Positions 22,165 through 34,005 of a DNA stretch of 64,000 bases are shown here, piece after piece. The stretch covers positions 47,527,134 through 47,591,133 of the forward strand of contig JAAONU010000001.1 of assembly GCA_012932295.1 (NCBI GenBank). Direction: 5' to 3'. The notes under the pieces are model-generated. The model was not told the DNA's origin. It did not search any database and saw only the letters and a program-made list of their open reading frames with translations. The position numbers and the translations under genes are program-made. The DNA is from Cyclina sinensis. Taxonomy: Eukaryota > Mollusca > Bivalvia > Venerida > Veneridae. Within the stretch, counting starts at the first letter, position 1. Every line of letters begins with the position of its first letter.

Positions 22165-22956
22165 AGGTAATACACCCCTAATCAGCACTATAAGGAACTG
22201 AAAAATTGACAGTACAGTTAAGTTGAATGCCTTAATTGACACCAGTATGCAAAATTTAAACAAAATTTACTGTACGGTTTTACACTTGTGGACACTTTTC
22301 TGAACTAAAACTTGGATAATAGAAGGGCTATTTTTCAGAAATAGGGAAACTCTAAATAATTTATAATATCATCCTTATGATAAATGTTTTCCTATTGATT
22401 TTTGTTAAGAAACAAACAATAGCATTCAGGTTACGAACCAGACAAGCTAAATGATTGTTTCTACTCTTAATGTTAGAAATATGTATTAAAATGTTACCCT
22501 ACCCCACCAATTTTGAACACTGGTTTTACCATTTTCCTGCTTAGAGTACCCAATACAAAAAATCGCTAAAATCTACTTAACTAAGGGGCTTCATTCAAAC
22601 TTTGCCCAAATTTTCTAAGAAGTATATTGGTTGATCTTGTCGAATATAAAAGACTTTAACCATGTAGTTTTTATTTCATAGACCTTGAAAATATCGGGTA
22701 CCATATTTGTTATTAAATTTAGAATTATTTAGCCAATAAATACCTACAAAAATTATATGATAAGAATTAAACTTTTTTTTGTTTCTAAATAGGACCTGAG
22801 TGATACATAAATAATAATAAAAGAAAAAAAAGAAAGAAAAAATTTGACACTACTGGGGTTTGAACCCACAACCTCAGTTTCCATGCAATTGACAGTAATC
22901 CTAGGCTACTTAAATACTCTCCAAGGTGGAGGTAATATATTAGGAGTGTACTACCT
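22165..22956. mobile_element. Non-autonomous TIR element, TTA target (PIF/Harbinger-like)
   Basis: The left end AGGTAATACACCCCTAAT and the right end read inward AGGTAGTACACTCCTAAT differ at two of 18 positions. The flanking triplet is TTA on both sides, matching the TWA duplications of PIF/Harbinger elements. The 792-bp interior has no transposase and carries a minus-strand tRNA-like box near its right end. Confidence 0.7.
22848..22920 (-). other. tRNA-like sequence inside a TIR element
   Basis: On the minus strand GTGGGTTCAAACCCCA forms a good T arm and box B (22855-22870), preceded at suitable distance by a weak anticodon-arm region and followed by a long T-rich tract. The D arm and acceptor stem do not pair convincingly, so this is a tRNA-derived module or SINE remnant, not a functional tRNA. 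Confidence 0.4.
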
Positions 22957-23073
22957 TTAAGACATTTTCTTTCCATTATTATTTTCAGGACGTCATATCT
23001 GGGATGAGTTGATGTCAAAGACAGAAGAAAAGCAGGTATGTTATAGCTTCTGGTCTTGCAGTGTCTTGAACTA

Positions 23074-24165
23074 AGGCCATACCAAATTGTTCTTTCGTTT
23101 AGCGTCCACCCTAAGTTCAAAAACCTATCTAGCTATCCTGAAAACACAAACGAAGCCCCAAAAAATAAACAAGTCATACTGACTAGTATCTACACCAGTA
23201 TATAATTATCAAGTTTCATATTCCACTTTGTAGAGACTTTTAATGCATTTCTAAAGTATTTTCAATCAAACCACCTATAAAACCAACTGAAAATATATTT
23301 CTGCATAGGTAAATTTACAACTGAGTCTATATTTGGAGTCAACTTGTCAATATCAACTCAGTTTCAACAATCTATAAAACTGATGCACATTCATGTTATT
23401 AGACAGGTCCTTCCATCCTATGCCACTAAAATCCAAATGCGGTATCACTGTAAAAAATTACAAAAGTAAACACTACTTAAACATTTAATACTGAACACCA
23501 AAATATCATTTTTACTGGTATTTGTTTTTCTCTATCTGTTTTGTCTAAGTGTCTCTTGGCTTCACTGCGAAGATAACACAATTCTTTCAAATAATTCAAA
23601 TGAATTTGTCTCCCTTATGAAAGAAGAAGTCTCAGCAAAAATGTTACAAAAGGAATATCTGCTTTGTGAACTACTAACAAAATGTCATTAATAATGTCTT
23701 TCGACTCTACCTATTTGAATTACATTAAACTTCATCAACAAATTCTAGCTGCAGCTTGCGTATACACTTCACTTGAGAAATTCGACTGATAGCAAAACAT
23801 ATAACAAATACTTCAACGCATACAATTTACATAAAACAATCATTTACTTGCTATTATCTTGAAAAACAATAAAAGGCATTGAAATCTTATTATAACTGAC
23901 CAGAAACTAACCTCTTCTGATGTCGCCAACAAATTTATGCACGCATGGAACTTATTTACACGACTCAATAAATACAAAATTGGGGTAAAGATGCAAAGGA
24001 GGTAACAACACTAGTCACGTATAAATTCTCGAACATACCGGAAAGCATTTAATACTTTGTACAGTAAGGTCGTAAAGCAAAACAATGTTGTTGTTTTTTC
24101 CTACCTCAGAAGCTCAAACCTATCCGTCCGCGGACGCTAAACGAAAGAACGATTTGGTATGGCCT
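23074..24165. mobile_element. Non-autonomous TIR element, TA target
   Basis: AGGCCATACCAAATTGTTCT, continuing TTCGTTTAGCGTCC, at the left is matched in inverted orientation at the right with one difference over 34 bases. TA flanks both ends, as in Tc1/mariner-type insertions. Beyond the TIR the inner sequences also partly match (AACCTAT). The 1.09 kb interior has no transposase ORF. Near-identical TIRs suggest moderate age. Confidence 0.8.
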
Positions 24166-24413
24166 TATTTCAAAACAGTATTTATGAAACCACATGCCTT
24201 TTGCATCGCAAATGAAGTTAATTAACTTTGATGTCTATGTACCATTTGCGTCTGTTGTAAACTTCAAATCCTAACTTTCTCAAAGCACAGCAATAACACA
24301 CCACAATATAACCACTGACTGGTTCCAGACACATTTAAATGTACCAAGAACACTATGCTGCTTTCATTTAATAATGTATAAAAAGTCTAAAAATATCGCA
24401 AAAATTAAATCAT

Positions 24414-25655
24414 TATACGCCTGAAGGGACAAATTATGTAATGGTCCTGGGCGTCCGTCCGTCCGTTCTCTCTGTCAATTAGCAATTTGGTTTCCGGAAG
24501 ATAACTTGAGAACTGTTTGTCCTACAGTCTTTTAACTTTTTATGATGATTGCCCACATTACTGATAAGTGCATGACCCCTTTTGATTTTTGGGTCAGTAG
24601 CTTAAAGGTCAAGGTAAGATTGACCTAAGTTTTTAAAGTAATTGTCCGTGCGTCCGTTAACAATTTGGTTTCCGGAGGATAATTTCAGTACTCTTTGACC
24701 TACAGTCTTCGAACTTCATATGATTATTGCCGACATTGAGTGGATGACTCCTATTGATTTTTGAGGCAAAGGTCAAGGTCACAGTGACTTTAACATTGAA
24801 TTTTTTTCCTTCAGGTAACATGACAATCATTTGTTATAGAGACTTCAGACTTTATACCATGATTGCAAATATTGAGTGGATGATCCCTATACATTTTAAG
24901 GTCAATATGTCAAAGGTCAAGGTCACAGTTACATAAATGTTAAGAATCATTTACACTCTGTAACTCGACAACAATTTGTCATAGAAACTTCAAAATTTAT
25001 ATAATGGTTCCACACATTAAGTGGATGACCCTATTGGTTTTGGGGTCAGTAGGTCAAAGGTCAATGTCACAGTGATCAAGCACTAAAAACTATTTCCGCT
25101 GTAAAACTTTATATCCATTTGCCATGCAGACTTCAAACATCATATCATGATTGATTACATTGAGAAAATGATTCTCATGCATCTTAGGATCAGTACGTCA
25201 GATTTCAAGGTCACAATGAACTTAACACTGAAAAGCCTTTCTGCTGTGTAACTTGGCAACTACTTCTTCAAACGTCTTAGGATGATTGCCATCATTGATT
25301 AAATGACCCCTATACTGTTCGGGGTAAGTACATAAAAGGTAAAGGTGGCAATCAACTAAACAATCAATATTTCTGCACTATAACTTGATAACCATGCATC
25401 ACAGCATGAACATAATATCTTTTGAAAGAATGACATTTATACAAATTATAAAATCTAAAACTCAGATATGATAAAAATCGATAAAACTTTAAAAATAAAA
25501 TCATAAATGTTAAAAATCAAAACAAAAAATTCAAAATTTAAACAAATCATTTAATTCCAAAATCTAAGGTTTCATCCCTTATATCACAAATGCATTATTG
25601 ATTTATATACCCTTCGGGTATAATATTCAATGCTCCTCACAGCGGTGCTCTTGTT
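24414..25655 (+). mobile_element. Helentron-like non-autonomous element C
   Basis: The left end TATACGCCTGAAGGGAC is an imperfect partner of the right-side dyad TATACCCTTCGGGTATA (25609-25625). CCGTCCGTCCGTTC follows the left end. About six degenerate units contain ACTTCA...GATTGCC and AGGTCAAGGTCACAGTGA motifs, shared with element B. The 3' end is AGCGGTGCTCTTGTTTT. An A-rich segment near 25430-25560 interrupts the unit pattern. Confidence 0.65.
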
Positions 25656-28499
25656 TTATCTTTTATTTTGATAGACGAAATAGCGGTATTTCGTGTCTTG
25701 TATTATGAGAAAATCATGTGTCATAAATGACTGAAATACGACTATAGACACAAATAGATTTTATATTTGTTACATATAGCGCCAGTGTTCACAAAAATAT
25801 TTTAAAAACATGTGTGTAAATCTGTTTTCAAGTGTGCAGGTAAACAAATTTACCCCTGAAGCACGTGTTCACCACTTGTCTCTTATTTATCTAACCTGCC
25901 TTCACATACAATCTAATAATTTTATTCACTTGCACGGATATTGCGTGATTAAATTGTCAGGTTTTGTCAATGAAAAATTGAGAATACACGTTTTAGAGAT
26001 TACCTTTACTCACAATCACTTTGTTGCTAGGACAGAAAACGTTGTACAAAATGTCACGAATCAGTATAGAGCTTATCAGTGACTGGTTCTTTAAGACAAG
26101 GATCAGTTAAACATACCATTCGCGCTTCCGTTTGCCTGTTATTAGAGCATCATATGCATGATATCAGATTGAATGATATAATTATTGAATTATATTGAGC
26201 TTTACTAATGGTGGAGACAAACAAACTTGATAGACTGATTTTTATCACTGTAGCGCAGCTTTTAGGGATCGAAAACGTGACGCCGGTAGATTCGAGAATT
26301 ACATGTTTACTTAACCGAATGGTAAAGCCCTGTTTTACCTTAAAATAACTTTAAAAGGAAAACGAAGGGTAAATATTTGAATGGTTTATCAAAAAAATTC
26401 GACCATTCCCTCTAGTCTCTTTGATGGCCGTTCTTTCGTTTCTTTAAGTATAAATATTTTATTTTTATTCTAATTACTACAAGACTAAATCAACAATAAT
26501 TGTCTTTTTCAATATTTCCAACAGTAAAAGATAATTCTTTCTCGTGCAAAGAGTTTGTTGAGAACGATGTGCTTTGTCAACTTTTCTAATAAAATAAATG
26601 TTCTTGGTGCTTTGCCTTTTTCCAGCTGAAGCATTGTTTTTGATCTTCATGCACACACTTACGAGCAAGTAAGAAACAATATATTAACATAGACTAACGG
26701 TCTAAAACGGCACCGATAACAAAAATTATCTGTCAAAGGCCATATGGTAAAAAGCTCATGAAAGCTTCTCAGAAATAAAGCACTACTATCCTTGTTAAAG
26801 AGTTAAATATCTTAACCTTCTTCATAAACATGAAATATATCTGATTTTGTTTTATACCAGATTAACATTGCTTGTCACTGCGTCATTCGTTGATGTCCAA
26901 CCGATATACCCAAAACAATACAAGTAAATATACGTTTAAGAATTTTGTACCATCTACAGACTACATATACGTTAACTAATTTTGCTTCAACTGTTAGAAA
27001 TAAAAAAAATCAGATATTGTAAATGCTTACCATGTTTGTTAAAGACTATTGTACAATGAACTGTTTTATTCACCATCGTATTTAGACAGTTGACAGGCTA
27101 TTTTAAAAGTTCTGTGTTTTCAAGTATTCTTTTATAATCAGTATTTTATTTTACAAGCCGAGTCTTAGCATACTAGTAGCTAGAAAAGTGAATAGTTAGT
27201 CGAAGTGTCAAGTCTTCTTACACAGTTTTTAATAGAATAAAAACGGGACACTATTGCATTTGCTGTGAGTAACAATACGCTGTAAATGCTTAGCTTATAC
27301 AGTTTGTTTATTAAATGATCATTCATCTTTATCCAATTATTGACAACAAGATGATGAAAATGTGATGAGGTGATCAACAAAGTTAAGTAGAGGTTTAATT
27401 TTTACGTCGTAAATATTCGAGTAAAATAATAACTAGTGCTTTTGAGAAAACGTAAACTTTTTTATTGACCTGCTTAATTGTCATCCAACTTTGTATTTAA
27501 TCTAGGGTGAATATTTAAGAACTTAACTGAAGTAAACTTTCACGAGAACGTTAAGTGAATTAAAGTTTTGAAAGTGTATACTTCATAATTCAGAATTAAC
27601 TCCTACTGCATTAGGTTGGTCCTAAATATGTATATTTAATTATCAAAGTTATGTAATATGCAACTACTTCATATGGGATTGGCCTGTCTGTAAGACTCGA
27701 TAGAAACTAGCTAGACCTTATCATATTTTCAGTAAGGTATATTCGTATCGATTAGCAATTTTTGTACAAACTGTGTTTAATTCAGACAAAAATGACATTA
27801 TCTTATATTGTCTAGATAAGGAAGCACTACTGTGTTTTGTTAAGGATATTTATTGCTCTGAAGTTCAGATAGTTATACAACTCGTATAATCATTATTTAG
27901 AAAAAATTGAAATGTTTCAAAATTTGAAAAAAAACGAACAAATACCTTTCAAATTGCTAGCGTCGACAAGAAATACCAGTTAAACCATTTTCTCTGCAAA
28001 TCATTTCCAATAAGGAATTTAACACAAACCTGCATGTAGCTTGGCCAAAATAGTTATCACTATTGCCGTACCATCGATCTTTTCTACCCGAGTGACGAAA
28101 TATTCATTTAAAGTTTTTCAGTTGTTTTGCTTACACTGGGTTTGGTCAGGTTTATTTCTCGATGTTATGGTGGGAGCTTTGCAGCATGAACCAGTATAAT
28201 TCACACACAGCGGGAAGATCGTCCTGAAAGAAGGGAAAACTTTTCTAAAAGCATGTGTCTGCTTAAGTACGTGCAAACGCTTTAACAAACGTTATCTCCA
28301 TATCTTTCGTGACAAGAGCCAATGCTTCTCCTTTGATGATACTGTTTTAATCATACTGTCTTTAATCATACTGAATAACTCGAAATAAGAGATGCTTCAG
28401 ATATAATTAGCAGTAATGTTCGTTGTGTGGTAATAGGTAAAATATAATAATAACTAGACAGAAAAAAAACTATTTATATAAATGATCACAGCTTGGTCA
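25656..28499. other. No gene seen over 2.8 kb
   Basis: AT-rich DNA. A 90-codon ORF at 25810-26082 and shorter ones elsewhere have no recognisable motif, splice context or duplicate copy. Confidence 0.4.
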
Positions 28500-28557
28500 G
28501 TGACCGGTTCCCGACCGAAAACTCGCCAGAGGCTCGTTTCCGGCGGGAATCGGTCAC
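28500..28557. repeat. GC-rich imperfect hairpin
   Basis: GTGACCGGTTCCCGACCG on the left is paired with CGGCGGGAATCGGTCAC on the right, with a short GC-rich middle. It stands out sharply from the AT-rich surroundings and lies about 170 bases upstream of a possible first exon. It could be a repeat-family terminus or a structured regulatory element. Confidence 0.6.
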
Positions 28558-28728
28558 CCTCGGGTTTGGATATCCCGATCTTCAACCACCCCCAATGATT
28601 GATTATTTTTCTCACTAACTCTCTCATGGAACAAAAAATACAAACAAACGCAAAAAATATTTGAAACTATTTTTGTATGCGTATTCACGCCTGTGAACCG
28701 CCAACAACCAAATTTCCAATACACAACA

Positions 28729-28791
28729 ATGGCGGAGACACGTTTCACCGATTCAAGTAAAAATGGATTAAAAAATAAACGTATTACATAG
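28729..28791 (+). CDS. Possible first coding exon of an unknown gene
   Basis: An ATG in strong context (ACAACAATGGCGG) opens MAETRFTDSS, and a donor-like CAAGTAAAA lies after the ninth codon; read through, the frame stops at 28791 after 20 codons. The upstream 170 bases are relatively GC-rich for the window and include the hairpin at 28500-28557, which could mark a promoter. No second exon was found, so the gene, if real, would continue after a long intron. The product is not recognised. Confidence 0.2.
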   Translation: MAETRFTDSSKNGLKNKRIT

Positions 28792-31499
28792 GTTTAAACA
28801 TCAGGAATGAGTAAAGTTGATGGAATAAAGTGATTTAAATGCAGATTAATGCAGATTTAAAGTGTGAACACAGATAAATATAAAATGTCAACGCTCGAAA
28901 TGTGCTCGTATGAATACAAAAAAAGTATTTCGCATTCTAAAGCCATTCGAGATAAGCCCATGTGAGATAAGATTTTCCACCACGGCTATTTTCAGTAACA
29001 TTTTCGGATTTTTCTGTCTAGTTAGTGAGAACATGATATCTCTGACTATTATAAGTCATGTTATAGTGAGTTTTTTTACGAAAATAAGATAATTAATAAT
29101 AAAAGAAGACAGAAACAATGAAATAATACTGATACCGTTTTCCTTTAACCATTTCAGCTTCAATTCTTTTGAGTTCCCTTTGGATTTGAGAGAAATAATT
29201 CTTTCACATTAATCATCTTGATTTTACAGTATTAAACTTCTAAAGCTACTTAGATGTGATATCATTAAACTTTAATGATATATCGAGTAGTCTATTACTA
29301 CACAGTGGGTATTAGGGTAAACAACCGTTTTGTAAATTAACTTCTTTTCAAACAAATTTATATTTCTCCTGAATTTTCAAAATGTCATTCGAACCATGCC
29401 AGTGTAATATCTAACGAAGGTTATTCTCGAATTTGTACCAGCCTTATTTAAAATAATGGAACATGTTTGATATTTTCAACTTAAAATACCACTGCTTTGT
29501 CTTTATCATCCTCTACTATTTTAGCCCATATATTTTCTCTCTGACATTTATCACACCTACCTGTTCATTTAATGTTAACGGTTTAGTTCCCTGTTATTTT
29601 TAAGAAGTCATATTCGACATGACTGGTGTTTGTCCCATCTGAAATAGTTTTACTCCCGTCTTATCCTCTGTTACCAAAGAAAATCGTTCTGAGGTACCTG
29701 AATTGCAAAAAGCATTATGATAAATTATGAAAGTAGAAATTGCCTGTACAATACTCAAACATTTTCAAACGGAAATGTCTTCTGTTGTTGCGAGATGGCA
29801 TAGCGGCTATAACATGGCACTTAGTGTTATTTTTTTCAACAACAGATAAATACTTAAAGCAATGTCACTTGCATTTTCAGTCAGCTGCTGTTTAACTTGA
29901 GTAAAATTTGCCTGAAAAAATTTCAGACCTCGTTAATGTTTTGGCGTGATTTTATAACGTTATAAGGGTACTCTGATAACAAAATTTGTTATAAGCACTT
30001 GACTGTCAAGCTCTGACAGCGGTTAACTGCGTTTAGGAGTTCCGTATGCGACACAAAGAGTTTTTTACTGACACTTAAAACGTGAACCATAGACAAGCTA
30101 ACTAGCAACATATAAAATATTAAAATGACAAATATTTTCAAAAATGATTTGGAACTATAACCTGAAATCTGTTGTTATCTATATCTGTTGATAGAAAAAG
30201 GCAATACTGCAGTGAAACAAATTTGGCATTTATTTCAATTTATTAATAGAAATCTATGATTGAAAACGTGTGGCAAAATTTAAAAAAAAATGAGGATTTT
30301 GCGAGTAGTTTGTCACATTTTCAGATCTTTTTTTTTAAACAACTGTTCTCATTATAAATTATGTATGTATGTTTTAGCTTGTTTGTTCTAGAAGACATAC
30401 AGGCCTTTTTGTATTAATTTTGAGCCATATAAAAAGATAACGACACAAGGAAGCCTGCCTGTTACTTTTTTTAACAATGCAAAATTATGTTAAACTCAGT
30501 TTCCGTGCATGAAGCCGTTGTAAACCTGCAATGTCAATGCATTTACGTAACAGTCCGATCTTGGGGCCTACCTAAATGAACGTCACCTCTCACGTTTCGC
30601 GATTGCTGAAAATGCATGTCAGTATGCTGTGATAACAGTATAATTTACATAAAGCGAACACCCTACACAAGAAAATAGAGCTTAAACACGTTTTAGCGAA
30701 GCCGTAACATCCTGTACGTGAGCTTGCTGAAGTCATAGCGGAATGTAGAAATTTTGGAATGAACTGAAGTTGAGTAACAGGCAATAAAAAACAAAACTTT
30801 TAGACCATGTGGCTCGATAAGCTCGTGCAAAAAAGATGCATTACAGTTCTCTATCACTTTGGAGTGGCTTGTCTCTATATATAGCGTGTTGGTAACATTT
30901 ACTTCAAAGCTCACAAAATATATTAAATCTTATGTAAAAAGCACTGAATTAAGCAATTTATACACACCAAATTAAATGGCCTTGCCTAAACAGTGCATGT
31001 ATTAGAAACGAATAAATCATCAAGAGAACGTGTTGATGCACAATCCTGTCACATTTTCTGAATTCTGTAGGAATGCACGTCGGCTTTAGGTGTATTTAGA
31101 AATAATACTTTGTAGGTCGAACATTACTTGTCGATTTATTCTCATTAAAATTTTCACTGTAAACTCTCCAGGGAAACGCTGAATGACAGATATAGTTGAG
31201 CAAATATCCTGACTTTCTGTAATAAATTGTATAAAATCATTAATATGCAAATTGGAAAATGCAACAAAACAAAAATAACTTGTTTATATAATGATATTCG
31301 AGTCGCATTTATGGAAATGTCCTGATCAAGGCATGGTGTTATTGGGGAAATCTTAATTGAAAGAATCAAATTTAAATTAGACAACAATGCTTGAGAAACA
31401 TACTGTATAAAGTATATTTATGCATTTGATAAACCTTCATCATGATTTATTTGTTAAAGCTATAGATAAGACGACCTTTAATTGGAGTAAGAGTAATGT
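28792..31499. other. No gene identified
   Basis: AT-rich DNA with only short, featureless ORFs, consistent with intron or intergenic sequence. Confidence 0.4.
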
Positions 31500-32354
31500 T
31501 CCAAAGACTTTTTGTATAAGGTGTTTATTTGTTTGTAAAAAGTTTGTTTTTGTAACTTTATCTGTTCGTTAGATACTGAGAAAATGAAATCAGTCAAATA
31601 TATGTAGCATATATTGGCTGTCTAAAATTATTTTATTAGTTAGATTTATACTTTATTTAGTTTACAAGGTAGTTGACGAATATGTATTGAGTTTACAAGG
31701 TAGTTGACGAATATGTATTTAGTTTACAAGGTAGTTGACGAATATGTTTTTAGTTTACAAGGTAGTTCACGAATATATATTGAAGAGGGTGTAAAAGAAC
31801 ATTAGAAAATAACCATTTTGTGTAATTATAATGTAACTGTTTTTAAACGTTGAGTAATTATTACAATTTGAATTGATACCATTATTTTATACATATATTA
31901 TAATTACTATTTTTTCTTTAGATAAATACATACTTTATTTTGCCAGTTAGTTATTTGGAGCAGTAAAAATTCTTATTTTTATATAAGTACCTTTTATATC
32001 AGAACGAGACAGGAGACATTACATATTATTCTAATATAAATGGTGTTAAAACATAGAGTTTTGAATATATGATTTAAACGTTTCTCATAACTACTTTCCA
32101 GGATATAAGATAATCAATAAAACTGTAGACATCGACTAAATATCAAGAAGAACATGCTATTTCTTTTATTTTTTGCCAATCATTGGACAAATATATTTAC
32201 AAAAATGCATACTTATAATTTTGCGATGTATAATAACAGATCAAAATCTTGCAGATCTATTTTATATATCATATAACTTGTTTATTTTGTCAGTATTTGT
32301 ATAATGTAATGGCTTACTTTTCATACATAAAGATGTAAGGGGTCAGTATACTCT
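31500..32354 (+). mobile_element. Second, degraded copy of the hAT-like element
   Basis: The right end matches the intact element at 33013-33997: ACATAAAGATGTAAGG then GGTCAGTATACTCT. Internal landmarks TTTATTTGTTTGTAAAA (about 31525) and AGTCAAATATATGTA (about 31591) occur in the same order as in the intact copy. The left TIR is not recognisable and the last bases of the right TIR have changed. The distance between landmarks is about 110 bases longer than in the intact copy, close to the size of the minisatellite it contains. Confidence 0.55.
31660..31781 (+). repeat. 31-bp minisatellite, 4 units
   Basis: GTTTACAAGGTAGTTGACGA followed by ATATGTATT repeats with an exact 31-base period (starts 31660, 31691, 31722, 31753). 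The first three units are almost identical, so the expansion is recent. It lies inside the degraded hAT-like copy. Confidence 0.95.
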
Positions 32355-33012
32355 GATTCAGATATAATTGTTTTGTATTGTATTATTTACGGTGTTGTAT
32401 AAATTATACAATTTTAGCTAAAACGAAAGAACAACCAGACAATGTATTGAAAAAATGCCAAGCATTTTTTTACTTAAGATATATTTTCCTTTTTGATGAG
32501 TTTAATGTATTTTGCTCTGATCGTATATTTTCTGTTCAAAGTCAGGAAAACTAATTGCTATACTGTATTAACTTTATTTACGCAGTAGACAAATGTTTGT
32601 ATGTGCTTTATTCGTTGCAGTTAGAGACATGACACAGCTTCTAACAGTGGTGTTATATATTAAAATAAGTTTATTAAGGAATGTATTACATTAAAGCAAC
32701 CATACTTACATTTTAGACTAAATGTATCAACGTATTTGCGTTATATTACAATATTGTAAATAAATGAAAACCAAACACCGAGTATAAGCTTTTGACTTTG
32801 TCTGCTTCAGAAATGACATAAACGGAAGTGAACAAACACATGAAATAGATTTTTTCGTTATATTACAGCAAATAGACAATAATCATTGCCAGTATTTAAA
32901 TCAAATAAATATGTGTTATTTTATTTCAGAGACTTTAGACTGACTTTTACGCCAAATGTGCACATAAATACTGTTCCATATAAATAAAACAATATAGCAT
33001 ATAGAGCATTTT
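32355..33012. other. No gene seen between the two hAT-like copies
   Basis: AT-rich spacer with no supportable ORF. It ends with the 8-bp AGCATTTT target copy. Confidence 0.45.
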
Positions 33013-33997
33013 ACGGAAGAGTATACTGACCCCCCTTACATGTTTCATAAGGAGTTTAAAAGTAGAGAAATACATGATAATAACATGGATTTTACTTCTT
33101 TTTAAAGAGTTTTATATATAGGTTATATAGAATTTACAGTTTCCTAGTCGATTAAATTTAAAAGATTACACCTTTTAAACTTAATTTCTGTCCTTATATA
33201 TAATTAATATGTGTATCTTCGACGTTTCATATTAATTCTTATTTGTAAAACAGATGTTTCCTTGTAATGAACCTCATTTATTTGTTTGTAAAATGTTTTT
33301 TTTTGTACACATTATATGTTTCGAACATAGATGTAAAATAAAGTCAAATATATATGTAAAATATTCTCTATTTTATATAAGAATCTTTTGTATAATAAAA
33401 TGAAAAGGTCCATTATATGTTAGTTAAATGTAAATGGCTGTATATTTTAGAGATAGTATCATTAACTGCTTTTCTTTTAACGAATTGTTTTATTTGTAAC
33501 TTCAATTACTATTAACAAATATACTATGTAAAAATAAAAACTTGCAATCTTCTTGTTTTTGGATTATTACTTGAAAAAAGAAGCAAAAAATACTTGCTTT
33601 AAATACATTCTATTTATATCAAAATGGAAAAGTGTCATTTTATACTACATTTACATAATTGATTTAAATGCATGAAGTTATTTTATAAATTTTAAATGTA
33701 GTATATATATATCATGATTTTCCTTTTCTATGATATAAATACATTAAGAAAAATGTACACTTCTACTAAATGTCGATTAAAACTTTTATTTTTCCTGATA
33801 TTTGTTAATTTATTGTAAAAATAAGTTTTCAAAAATACCTCTTTGTTTTCTGCAATATAGTATAAGAGAAAATCATCTCGAAGATATATCTTAAGTATCA
33901 AATAACCTCTTATATTTTTTTTAATTTTTATTATGTAATTACTTATTTTTTTTACATGTACATAAAAGATGTAAGGGGGGTCAGTATACTCTTCCGT
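33013..33997. mobile_element. Non-autonomous hAT-like element with exact 8-bp TSD
   Basis: The left TIR ACGGAAGAGTATACTGACCC, continuing CCCTTACAT, is matched exactly in inverted orientation at the right end (29 bp). The element is flanked by AGCATTTT at 33005-33012 and again at 33998-34005. An 8-bp duplication points to the hAT superfamily. The 985-bp interior is very AT-rich; its 112-codon minus-strand ORF (33728-34066) crosses the right TIR and is chance. No transposase is encoded, so it would have been moved in trans. Perfect TIRs and TSD imply a fairly young insertion. Confidence 0.85.
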
Positions 33998-34005
33998 AGC
34001 ATTTT

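Noticed and set aside
22785..23120. 111-codon minus-strand ORF
   Set aside because: It spans the right end of one TIR element, the tRNA-like box and the start of the next element; a chance frame across three unrelated pieces.
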